Source of the DNA: Vibrio barjaei
Lineage (GTDB): Bacteria > Pseudomonadota > Gammaproteobacteria > Enterobacterales > Vibrionaceae
DNA length: 64,000 bases
Assembly (NCBI RefSeq): GCF_001639065.2
Contig: NZ_LQXO02000028.1
Coordinates: 116 to 64,115 of the forward strand
Reading direction: 5' to 3'
The notes under the pieces are model-generated. The model worked only from the letters and a program-made list of their open reading frames with translations. It was not told the DNA's origin and ran no database searches. Numbering within the stretch: the stretch's first letter is position 1; each line of letters opens with the position of its first letter. The position numbers and the translations under genes are program-made. Below are positions 56,809-64,000 of this stretch, piece after piece.

Positions 56809-57001
56809 TGTCTCTATCCTTCTGGACTAGGTCAGTAAGTTCACTTTTTATGCTATTTGGGGAATGTGACAATTTATGTGCCTGTATTTGACGTTTTTAT
56901 TGAGGTTAGATGGCAGTTATGCGTCAACTTTATGAAAGCCAGTGACTGATAAGTCAGTTTCTGCTGTCATGAAACTGTTACTCACCTGTCGTATCTTGTT
57001 C
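56809..57001. promoter_or_regulatory. Divergent promoter of the ABC operon and its GntR gene
   Basis: ACTGA at 56945-56949 and TCAGT at 56954-56958 form a small inverted repeat that could be a GntR-type operator. The region is A+T-rich with no gene. Confidence 0.35.
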
Positions 57002-57748
57002 ATGCCGATGAATCATGGACTAGATCACTCAATGCCAATCCAAACAACACAGCTCAGTAAAATAAAGACGACTATTCGAGAACAAATCCAAAGTAATATC
57101 ATGATTGCAGGCCAGAAACTGCCATCCGAGCGAGACCTTAGCGAGCTGTTTTCTACCACGCGTATTACCATTAAAGATGCGCTGACTTCACTAGAAACTG
57201 AAGGATTGATTTATCGAGAGGAACGTCGAGGTTGGTTTGTCTCTCCAGAACGTATTCGCTATAACCCATTGTCGCGCAGTCACTTTCATCAGATGATCCG
57301 TGAACAGCATCGTATTGCGGAAACTAAGCTAGTCAGTGTAAGAAGTGAAATGGCGAGCGGAATGTATGCCAAGGCATTGGCCGTAGATACCATTACACCC
57401 ATCCATATTATTGAACGCTTAAGGTATATCGATGGTCGGGTCGTGCTGTTTGTAGAGAACTGTCTGATCGCCACCCTATTTCCAAAAATACTGGAAGAAA
57501 ACCTGACGCTATCGCTCACTAAGTGCTACCAAGAGAAATACCAATTCCATACCCAACGTTCACACTTTGAAGTCATCCCCACATCCGCTCCAAGTCATGT
57601 GGCACGAGCCCTTAACTTGGTGGAGGGACAACCCGTTGTCAAAATTTGCCGCGTGAACTTTAACCAGTATGGGGATCTAATGGACTGTGAGTTTGAGTAT
57701 TGGCGACCCGATGCCATGATGATTTGTATTGATAGCGAATCGCCTTGA
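57002..57748 (+). CDS. GntR family (HutC/UTRA) transcriptional regulator
   Basis: The frame is open from GTG 56942, and no ribosome site singles out a start; ATG 57002, 57008 or 57032 are possible. The winged helix (KIKTTIREQIQSNIMIAGQKLPSERDLSELFSTTRITIKDALTSLETEGLIYREERRGWFVSP) is followed by a UTRA effector domain with ERLRYIDGRVVLFVENCLI. UTRA regulators often sense phosphonates or sugar phosphates; it is divergent from the ABC-phosphatase operon and probably controls it. Its stop directly abuts the stop of the convergent AraC gene. Confidence 0.82.
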   Translation: MPMNHGLDHSMPIQTTQLSKIKTTIREQIQSNIMIAGQKLPSERDLSELFSTTRITIKDALTSLETEGLIYREERRGWFVSPERIRYNPLSRSHFHQMIREQHRIAETKLVSVRSEMASGMYAKALAVDTITPIHIIERLRYIDGRVVLFVENCLIATLFPKILEENLTLSLTKCYQEKYQFHTQRSHFEVIPTSAPSHVARALNLVEGQPVVKICRVNFNQYGDLMDCEFEYWRPDAMMICIDSESP

Positions 57749-58609
57749 TCAAGAAAAGCGCTTTCGATATTGCGAAGGGGAAACACCTTGTAGGCGTGAA
57801 AAGGCATGCGTAAAAGTGCTTTGTCCTGAAAAACCCGTTAACTCAGCGACTTGGCCAAGGTTTAAGTTGCCTTGCTCTATCAAGCGTTTTGCGGCATCGA
57901 CTCGTTTGTTCAATACATATTGATGAGGAGTAATACCAATTTGCTCTTTAAACAACATGTGAAACTGGCTTTCGCCCAAAAATACGCTTCCAGCCAATTG
58001 AGCGACAGAGATCTTATGGCACAGGTGCTGTTCAATGTAACGATCGATCTGCTCAAGATCGAATCGTGAGTCACGAAGTGATGTTTTAAGATCCGAGATA
58101 TGACGTTGTAATAATGCTACGACCGTGTCATTGCATGCACGACTTAGCAGCAAATCATCAGGGCTGCTTTTCATTTCCGCCACTAACATTTGTATCAGCT
58201 TTTGAATTTGGATATCCAACTGAAAGTATGTCTTGGACTGAGATAACTCGTTGATTCGTTGAAGAAGTATCGGATCATCATTACTAGGCAGCGGCATATT
58301 CAACACGAGAATATCAGGCTGATCAATCACACCTCCGAAAGCATGATCAAGGCCTGAAGTCACCACGCATCCTTGCCCTGGGCCGACGAGGTTACCCACA
58401 CCACCTACATCAAACTCAGATTTCCCCTTCAACCCGATCACAACTTGGGTGTATTGGTGCTCGTGTGAGTCCATATGAGAGGGTAACCGAACGATTTCTG
58501 CTGGTTTTGGGGAAGCATGATCAAGGATGTCATTGTTTCGTGTCACCATGTTTCCGGCCATCTTGTAAAATGAGATTCGATCCGCCGAGTATACCCATTT
58601 CAATAGCAA
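57749..58609 (-). CDS. AraC family regulator with cupin sensor domain
   Basis: Up to 286 residues: an N-terminal cupin-like domain (LPSHMDSHEHQYTQVVIGLKGKSEFDVGG...) and two C-terminal helix-turn-helices (ISVAQLAGSVFLGESQFHMLFKEQIGITPHQYVLNKRVDAAKRLIEQG, LGQVAELTGFSGQSTFTHAFSRLQGVSPSQYRKRF). The start is unsettled: TTG at 58609 or ATG 58561/58549. The target gene is not evident; neighbours are a GntR gene (convergent) and pdxH. Confidence 0.83.
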   Translation of the reverse strand: MLLKWVYSADRISFYKMAGNMVTRNNDILDHASPKPAEIVRLPSHMDSHEHQYTQVVIGLKGKSEFDVGGVGNLVGPGQGCVVTSGLDHAFGGVIDQPDILVLNMPLPSNDDPILLQRINELSQSKTYFQLDIQIQKLIQMLVAEMKSSPDDLLLSRACNDTVVALLQRHISDLKTSLRDSRFDLEQIDRYIEQHLCHKISVAQLAGSVFLGESQFHMLFKEQIGITPHQYVLNKRVDAAKRLIEQGNLNLGQVAELTGFSGQSTFTHAFSRLQGVSPSQYRKRFS

Positions 58610-58780
58610 TTGGAAAAAGTAATCACCACCAAGCTTGTGATAACGGGCACGGAGTGATGATTTTGTATCCCGCTTAGAACTGCGAAAAAGGATCTTTACT
58701 TGATCAAGCTTCCGGAACCATGATCATGAAGCGATAAGTTACGGTGGTTGTAATTTGTGCGATATCGATGATTGAGGCAT
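58610..58780. other. Upstream region of the AraC gene, no gene seen
   Basis: This stretch between the AraC start and the pdxH terminator holds short repeats of TGATCA/CATGATCATG near 58698-58727 (TTGATCAAGC, CATGATCATG), which might be regulatory sites. I see no coding potential. Confidence 0.3.
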
Positions 58781-58806
58781 AAAAAAAGCTGCGAAAACCG
58801 CAGCTT
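58781..58806 (-). terminator. Terminator of pdxH
   Basis: AAGCTGCG pairs with CGCAGCTT around an AAAAC loop (58787-58806 approximately). The adjoining A run at 58781-58787 gives a U run in the minus direction. Confidence 0.8.
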
Positions 58807-58829
58807 AGAAACAATATTTGCGCTAATGG

Positions 58830-59468
58830 TTACGGAGCGAGTCGTTCTGCATCCCATTGACCTTGACCATCTTTACTAAACAAGAAACGATCATGCAGTC
58901 GGTGTTCACCACCTTGCCAGAATTCGATCGATTCAGGGCGAATACGATAACCACCCCAGAATGAAGGTACAGGAATTTCACCTTTAGCAAATTTCTGCTT
59001 TAGTTCTAGGAACTTACCTTCAAGTACGCCACGAGTTGAAATACGACTGCTCTGCTTACTTGCAATAGCAGCAAGTTGGCTTTCTTTGGGGCGAGAGGCG
59101 AAATACTTCATGTTTTCCATCGCCGTCAATTTCTCAGCGACACCCGTGATATGCACTTGTCGTTCTAATGGATGCCAAGGAAAGTGCAAGCTTACCTTAC
59201 TGTTGTGCTCTATGTGTTGAGCTTTACGACTACCTAAGTTGGTGTAAAAAACGAAGCCTTCACTGTCCACATTTTTCAGTAACACGATGCGTTGAAACGG
59301 CATTCCGCGTTCATCAACCGTTGCCACTGTCATTGCTGTAGGATCGGTCAATTTAGCGTCGACCGCTTGTTGCAACCAAAGATTAAATTGAACAATAGGA
59401 TCGCTATTCAAGTCCTTTCGACGTAACCCCCCTTGAGAATACTCTCGGCGGATATCTTCAATTCCCAT
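58830..59468 (-). CDS. pdxH: Pyridoxamine 5'-phosphate oxidase
   Basis: ATG 59466-59468 is the start, with GAGGAG 6 bp upstream. The 212-residue flavoprotein has [84 protein letters not shown] and a C-terminal [23 protein letters not shown], all PdxH signatures. It oxidises pyridoxamine- or pyridoxine-phosphate to PLP using FMN and oxygen. It stands alone here. Confidence 0.95.
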   Translation of the reverse strand: MGIEDIRREYSQGGLRRKDLNSDPIVQFNLWLQQAVDAKLTDPTAMTVATVDERGMPFQRIVLLKNVDSEGFVFYTNLGSRKAQHIEHNSKVSLHFPWHPLERQVHITGVAEKLTAMENMKYFASRPKESQLAAIASKQSSRISTRGVLEGKFLELKQKFAKGEIPVPSFWGGYRIRPESIEFWQGGEHRLHDRFLFSKDGQGQWDAERLAP

Positions 59469-59474
59469 AACCAC

Positions 59475-59819
59475 TCCTCACGTTTTTCTTGAATTCTGCG
59501 CTCTAAACTACGAGAAAACAACCCGCTAACGGCATCTTATTATCGATTTTTGAATCCAATCTCCTAGTTTGTATTCGAGCTTATGACATACGCAGCCATA
59601 CCAGACAAATTTTCGATAATTCATTACTTTATAAACAAGAATCCACTGCTAAACTTCTAAATACGTTAAAAACATACCGATAGATGCAATTCTTGAAATA
59701 TTAGATTGTTGATAAATATGCAGGATAGATCGACTCTTTGTGGTTGAAAAGGTTACATTTCATTAACGATGGTAATAAAATCATATTATTAGATAAATCC
59801 TAGCCATCAGGATTCCGAG
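59475..59819. promoter_or_regulatory. Upstream region of the lap secretion operon
   Basis: This ~345-bp A+T-rich divergent spacer between pdxH and lapC should hold both promoters. I see no clear operator, repeat or open frame in it. Confidence 0.35.
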
Positions 59820-59825
59820 TTGAAC

Positions 59826-61217
59826 ATGGATAAAAAAGAATACAAAAAGGTCTCTGACGCTGAACTCGACTACATCGATGACAAAACCGCGGCCTTACTC
59901 CTTAATACCCCCACCAGTGCTCGGATTATGCTGTGGGTTATGGTGCTCTTTTTTATCAGTGCAGCAGTGTGGGCATCTTGGGCTGAAATAGACAAAGTGA
60001 CGGTCGGACAAGGCAAAGTTATTCCTTCATCACAAGTACAGGTGATCCAAAACCTCGAAGGTGGACTCGTTAAAGAGATTTTGGTGAGAGAAGGTGACAC
60101 GGTCAAGAAAGGTCAGCAGCTCCTGCTTATTGACGATACGCGTTTCCGCTCAGATTACCGCGAACGAGAGCAACAAGTTCTCAATTTGACCGCCAACGTC
60201 TTACAACTCTCAGCCTCCTTAACCAGTGTGGTCATCAATGAAGATGTCAAAGATAAAGAATGGAAAAAGTCGGTGACCCTAGATTTCAACAAACTCGCTT
60301 TCCCGCCTACTTTTGAAGAAGAAAACAAAGCTCTCGTTTCCAGACAACGCGCTGAATACCGTCAGGACCTCAACAAACTACGCAATGAGCTCTCTGTTAT
60401 TGACCAACAAGTACGTCAAAAACAACAAGATCTGATAGAAATCCAAGCGCGCGTCCATAACCTCAGAGAAGGCTATAACCTTGCGCGTGATGAACTGAAT
60501 ATCACCAAGCCTCTTGCCGATGAGGGTGTTGTTCCTAAAGTCGAATTGTTAAAGCTTCAGCGTCAGGTCAATGATACTCGACGTGAGTTAACTTCCACAG
60601 AACTGAAAGTCCCAGCTTTAAAATCTGCTATTCAAGAGTCCATGCTAAGCCGCATTGATATCGCACAGAAATTCCGCTCAGAACAGCAAGAAAAGCTCAA
60701 TCAAGCTCAAGATAAGCTCTCTTCTATGACTGAGTCAGCGGTAGGGTTAGAAGATCGTGTGAACCGCACCGTTGTGGTCTCTCCTGTTAATGGCACAGTT
60801 AAGACACTGAACGTCAATACTGTAGGCGGCGTTATTCAACCGGGAATGGATATCGTAGAGATAGTTCCAACGGAAGACACTTTGTTAGTAGAAGCCAAAA
60901 TAGCCCCACAAGATATTGCTTTCCTAAGACCCGATCTTCATGCCATCGTGAAATTCAGTGCGTATGATTTCACCAAATACGGAGGATTGGATGGCACCTT
61001 GGAGCATATCAGTGCCGATACGACCCAAGACGAAGAAGGTAATAGCTTCTATATCGTCAGAGTAAGAACCGACAAAACCAATTTTGGACACGATGAGCAG
61101 TTACCGATCATCCCAGGTATGACAGCGTCCGTGGACATTATTACTGGTAAAAGAACGGTTCTGGATTACCTACTCAAGCCAATACTCAGTGCGCAAAACA
61201 ACGCACTGAAAGAATAA
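59826..61217 (+). CDS. lapC: Type 1 secretion adaptor, LapC/HlyD family
   Basis: A 463-residue protein from ATG 59826 (TTG 59820, with AGGA 7 bp upstream, is a possible alternative). A cytoplasmic tail, one TM segment (~residues 35-55, IMLWVMVLFFISAAVWASW), then EIDKVTVGQGKVIPSSQVQVIQNLEGGLVKEILVREGDTVKKGQQLLLID, a long coiled coil (~120-300) and a closing lipoyl/barrel part with VSPVNGTVKTLNVNTVGGVIQPG. It bridges the LapB ATPase and a TolC-like pore to export the giant adhesin. Confidence 0.9.
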   Translation: MDKKEYKKVSDAELDYIDDKTAALLLNTPTSARIMLWVMVLFFISAAVWASWAEIDKVTVGQGKVIPSSQVQVIQNLEGGLVKEILVREGDTVKKGQQLLLIDDTRFRSDYREREQQVLNLTANVLQLSASLTSVVINEDVKDKEWKKSVTLDFNKLAFPPTFEEENKALVSRQRAEYRQDLNKLRNELSVIDQQVRQKQQDLIEIQARVHNLREGYNLARDELNITKPLADEGVVPKVELLKLQRQVNDTRRELTSTELKVPALKSAIQESMLSRIDIAQKFRSEQQEKLNQAQDKLSSMTESAVGLEDRVNRTVVVSPVNGTVKTLNVNTVGGVIQPGMDIVEIVPTEDTLLVEAKIAPQDIAFLRPDLHAIVKFSAYDFTKYGGLDGTLEHISADTTQDEEGNSFYIVRVRTDKTNFGHDEQLPIIPGMTASVDIITGKRTVLDYLLKPILSAQNNALKE

Positions 61218-61226
61218 AGGAATGTA

Positions 61227-61937
61227 GTGTTACGGATTGAGCGGACAGGAAGTCTGCAAACTAAGTTCAAAACCGCACTGTTGGTATGCGGGGTAATCAC
61301 AGCTATTTCTTTGGCTGGGCACAGTGACGCCTATACCAAGCAAGAGCAGCGTTGGATAAGCACCGTAGCAAAAACGTATGGGCCTCGAGCCGGTAAACGT
61401 GTCGAAACTTGGCGCACTGTTATCGAAGATTTACAGGGTAAATCGGAGAAAGAGCAACTTGCTGGAGTGAATCAGTTTTTCAATCAACTCAACTTTGTCG
61501 ACGACATACATTTATGGGGTAAGAAAGACTACTGGGCCACACCACTAGAATTTTTGGGCAGTAATGCAGGTGATTGTGAAGACTTTACTATTGCTAAGTA
61601 CTTCTCACTGCTTGAACTCGGTATTCCAGACAAAAAACTGAGGCTTGTGTACGTCAAAGCCATCGAATTGAACCAATTTCACATGGTACTCGCTTACTAC
61701 GAGACACCGCGTTCACAACCGCTGATTTTGGATAACCTGATTGGTGAGATTAAACCCGCTTCTAAGCGAGGCGATTTACTACCGATCTACAGCTTTAATG
61801 GTCGCAACTTGTGGACCATGAAAACCACCCAAGGCAAATTAGCCGGAAAGTCGTCGAGACTGAAATTATGGAATGATTTGCGAAGCCGAGAGCGTTCATT
61901 GACGTTAAGGAAACCTAAGGTAAATTACGACGAGTAA
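61227..61937 (+). CDS. lapG: LapG periplasmic cysteine protease
   Basis: A 236-residue protein starting at GTG 61227 (AAGG 5 bp upstream) with an N-terminal membrane/signal segment. The transglutaminase-like triad is visible: Cys in SNAGDCEDFTIAKY, His in NQFHMVLAYY and Asp in LILDNLIGE; the acidic DCED cluster is the calcium site region. LapG cuts LapA-type adhesins after the first Ala of TAAG, the motif present at residues 98-101 of the adhesin at the left edge. It is followed 6 bp later by its inhibitor LapD. Confidence 0.92.
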   Translation: MLRIERTGSLQTKFKTALLVCGVITAISLAGHSDAYTKQEQRWISTVAKTYGPRAGKRVETWRTVIEDLQGKSEKEQLAGVNQFFNQLNFVDDIHLWGKKDYWATPLEFLGSNAGDCEDFTIAKYFSLLELGIPDKKLRLVYVKAIELNQFHMVLAYYETPRSQPLILDNLIGEIKPASKRGDLLPIYSFNGRNLWTMKTTQGKLAGKSSRLKLWNDLRSRERSLTLRKPKVNYDE

Positions 61938-61943
61938 ACAATT

Positions 61944-63854
61944 ATGACACTATACAGACAGCTAGTGGTCGGCATGATAGCAGTATTTATTATGCTATTG
62001 ACGTCGGTGTTTATCATCGAGTTCAACACGACTAAAAACTTCCTAGAGCAGCAACAACGCTCAGAGGTGAACAACACGATTAACACCGTGGGCTTAGCCT
62101 TAGCACCTTACTTGAAGACACAAGACAAGGTTGCGGTTGAATCTGTGATTAATGCGCTATTTGATGGCAGTACTTATTCCACGGTAAAACTCGTTTTCCT
62201 AGAGACCGATGAAGAGATTGTCCGCAGCTATCCAATCAAACCCAACGGAGTACCTGATTGGTTTACCAACCTGAACCTATTTACGCCCATTCATGATTCT
62301 CGCGTGGTTACTAGCGGTTGGCTACAATTGGCGGAAGTCGAAATCATCAGTCACCCCGGCGAAGCTTACGCTCAGCTTTGGCAAGCGTTTGAGCGTCTTG
62401 CTGGCGCATTCGTTGTTATCTTTACCTTAGGTTTGTTATCTATAGCCTTTATCCTGAGACGAGCTCTCACACCACTTAGAGCTATCGTAACCAAAATGGA
62501 GCAGGTAGCGAATAAGCAATTTGGTGAACCTTTGCTTCGTCCCAATACGAAAGACTTAATCGCCGTCGTTGATGGTATAAATAGCATGTCCGCGCATGTT
62601 GAAGAGTCATTCAAACAACAAGCGAAAGAAGCACAGAAGCTCCGTGAACGCGCTTATATGGATCCAGTCTCTCAACTTGGTAACCGCGCCTTCTTTATGG
62701 GTCAGCTAAATCAGTGGCTTTCAGAATCTTCGCTAGGCGGTGTGGCTATCTTACACGCTGAATTCATTAAACAAACCTACAAAGCTGATGGCTACGAGGC
62801 TGGCGATGGATTAGTAAGAGAGTTGTCTGATCTCTTATCGATGACCATCAATATTCCAAACACTGTCATTTCCCGTATATCAACCGATGAGTTTGGTTTT
62901 GTATTCCCTAATATTGATGAAAGCGAATTGAAGTTCGCGGCAAATAGCATCATTACTTGTATTCAAGATCTAAACGCCGATCCTACAGGTCTGAGCAAAG
63001 CTAACGCATCGCTAGGCGTTGTCTTTAACGAAGAGCGTAAGAACTCAACGCAAATGCTCTCCGTGCTTGATAACGCATTGACCAAAGCGAAATCCAATCC
63101 GGAAATCGATTATGGTTATATCTCTAGTGAGCATACTGGCGTCATCATGGGTAAACAGCAATGGCGTTCACTGGTAGAAGAAGCGATCAGCGACGATGCA
63201 GTGACCTTTAGGTTCCAAGCAGCAAACAGCAGTGGTGGCGAGACGTATCACCGAGAGGTGTTCTCCGCAATCGAAATGAATGGCGAACGCTATACAGCCA
63301 ATCAATACCTACTCGCTTTAGAGCAGCTTGATGCCAGCCATATCTTTGATGAACACGTTATTATGTCGGTGATTAACAAGCTCGAACGAGAAGAAATGTC
63401 CGATTCAATGGCGATTAACATCACTCCAACTAGTATCGCTCAACCAAGCTTTATTCGCTGGATTAGCCAAGTGCTCGCCAAACATCGTGATATTAACGAT
63501 AAACTACACTTTGAGATCCCAGAAAGCTGCTTTATCAATAATCCGCACCATACCGCACTTTTCTGTAACGCTATTCGCAATGAAGGTGCCAAGTTCGGTG
63601 TTGATAACTATGGTCGGAACTTCCAGTCACTGGAATATCTCAACGAGTTCAGACCGGATTATGTGAAACTGGATTATCTCTATACCCACCAGCTTGACGA
63701 TGAGAAACAAAAATTTACGCTAACATCGATTTCGAGAACGGCGCACAATTTGGGTATTAAAACTATTGCCTCACGAGTGGAAACACAAACTCAGCTCGAC
63801 TTCTTGTCTGAGCACTTTGTGGATGTATTCCAAGGCTTTATCGTGGACAAATAA
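61944..63854 (+). CDS. lapD: LapD c-di-GMP receptor with degenerate GGDEF and EAL domains
   Basis: A 636-residue inner-membrane protein: TM1 (~6-26), periplasmic LapD_MoxY-type domain with the conserved GWLQLAEVEI near residue 125, TM2 (~155-172), HAMP, GGDEF-like and EAL-like domains. The GGDEF site reads ISTDEF and the EAL site REVFS, so neither synthesis nor hydrolysis is expected; the EAL domain binds c-di-GMP. When bound, the periplasmic domain captures LapG and protects the adhesin from release. Gene order lapC-lapG-lapD-lapB differs from Pseudomonas fluorescens but is consistent with Vibrio. Confidence 0.92.
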   Translation: MTLYRQLVVGMIAVFIMLLTSVFIIEFNTTKNFLEQQQRSEVNNTINTVGLALAPYLKTQDKVAVESVINALFDGSTYSTVKLVFLETDEEIVRSYPIKPNGVPDWFTNLNLFTPIHDSRVVTSGWLQLAEVEIISHPGEAYAQLWQAFERLAGAFVVIFTLGLLSIAFILRRALTPLRAIVTKMEQVANKQFGEPLLRPNTKDLIAVVDGINSMSAHVEESFKQQAKEAQKLRERAYMDPVSQLGNRAFFMGQLNQWLSESSLGGVAILHAEFIKQTYKADGYEAGDGLVRELSDLLSMTINIPNTVISRISTDEFGFVFPNIDESELKFAANSIITCIQDLNADPTGLSKANASLGVVFNEERKNSTQMLSVLDNALTKAKSNPEIDYGYISSEHTGVIMGKQQWRSLVEEAISDDAVTFRFQAANSSGGETYHREVFSAIEMNGERYTANQYLLALEQLDASHIFDEHVIMSVINKLEREEMSDSMAINITPTSIAQPSFIRWISQVLAKHRDINDKLHFEIPESCFINNPHHTALFCNAIRNEGAKFGVDNYGRNFQSLEYLNEFRPDYVKLDYLYTHQLDDEKQKFTLTSISRTAHNLGIKTIASRVETQTQLDFLSEHFVDVFQGFIVDK

Positions 63855-63868
63855 TAGGTGCAGAATCC

Positions 63869-64000
63869 ATGAAGGATCCGTTACTAAACTCGCTTATCTA
63901 TATCAGCCGATACTACGGCTTAGCTAATTCTCCAGAAGCATTGGTGAATGGCTTACCCCTGTCGGAAGGTAAGCTCACACCGTTCTTACTTCCTCGCTCA
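63869..64000 (+). CDS. lapB: LapB type 1 secretion ABC transporter, N-terminal fragment
   Basis: The frame is open for 44 codons to the window edge from ATG 63869, with AGGTG upstream. MKDPLLNSLIYISRYYGLANSPEALVNGLPL resembles the start of the C39-like domain of LapB transporters, in which the peptidase Cys is absent (here SRYYGLAN). This domain binds but does not cut the adhesin. The ATPase part lies outside the window. Confidence 0.75.
   Translation, partial: MKDPLLNSLIYISRYYGLANSPEALVNGLPLSEGKLTPFLLPRS

Noticed and set aside
61944..63854. Active diguanylate cyclase/phosphodiesterase
   Set aside because: The GGDEF site reads STDEF and the EAL site EVF; with LapG next to it, a LapD receptor role fits.

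Overview
The window looks like a piece of a Vibrio chromosome (Gammaproteobacteria, Vibrionaceae), possibly the second chromosome. The evidence is the gene content: a VemP-like arrest peptide in front of a second SecDF pair, a two-adaptor RND efflux operon of the VexIJK/VmeTUV type, a PutA whose C-terminal domain is a separate gene next to putP, and a Lap-type (LapA/B/C/D/G) adhesin system. Base composition looks even. I see no tRNA or rRNA genes, insertion sequences, phage genes, integron sites or CRISPR arrays.

Layout from left to right. 1-2022: N-terminal part of a giant LapA-like adhesin (minus strand, runs off the left edge) with VCBS repeats and a TAAG motif suited to LapG cleavage. 2320-3167: an Lrp-type regulator and a small zinc-ribbon protein. 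3486-9663: two lipoprotein adaptors plus an RND pump, divergent from a TetR regulator. 9705-22212: a carbohydrate cluster (AEC carrier, GatZ-like, DeoR regulator, aldo/keto reductase, FucU-like mutarotase, GatY-like aldolase, GatD-like dehydrogenase, FGGY kinase, ribose-type ABC importer in which permease and binding protein are one ORF). 22472-28798: a metallo-beta-lactamase-fold protein, a Cys-motif precursor peptide, its MNIO (DUF692) and DUF2063 partners and a DoxX protein (a bufferin/Hvf-type peptide metallophore operon), followed by a cytochrome bd oxidase (cydABX). 28873-34288: proline use (putP, detached PutA C-terminal domain, putA). 34583-43544: two GH1 6-phospho-beta-glucosidases, gntK-edd, a LacI regulator and a lactose/cellobiose-type PTS, tied together by repeated TGTTAC-GTAACA palindromes. 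43595-46148: LysR, a haloalkane-dehalogenase-like hydrolase and an SDR without the YxxxK motif. 46376-51464: vemP-secD-secF-chaA-dedA. 51536-57748: an ABC importer with a phosphodiesterase-like enzyme, an HAD phosphatase and a GntR regulator, probably for a phosphonate or phosphoester. 57749-59468: AraC regulator and pdxH. 59826-64000: lapC, lapG, lapD and the start of lapB.

How they work together. The two ends belong to one surface-adhesion system: LapB/LapC export the adhesin, LapG cuts it at its N-terminal retention module and LapD holds LapG back when c-di-GMP is high; about 58 kb of other genes lie between adhesin and machinery. Most of the middle is nutrient uptake and catabolism. The most unusual pieces are the overlapping MBL-precursor-MNIO-DUF2063-DoxX operon upstream of a copper-free oxidase; the divergent VemP arrest peptide with a 7-nt complement to the secD Shine-Dalgarno at its stop codon; and the gat-like sugar cluster, which uses an ABC importer instead of a PTS and carries 10-bp-phased TTCG repeats at two of its promoters.

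All assignments come from reading the sequence and remembered family motifs; no database search was run.
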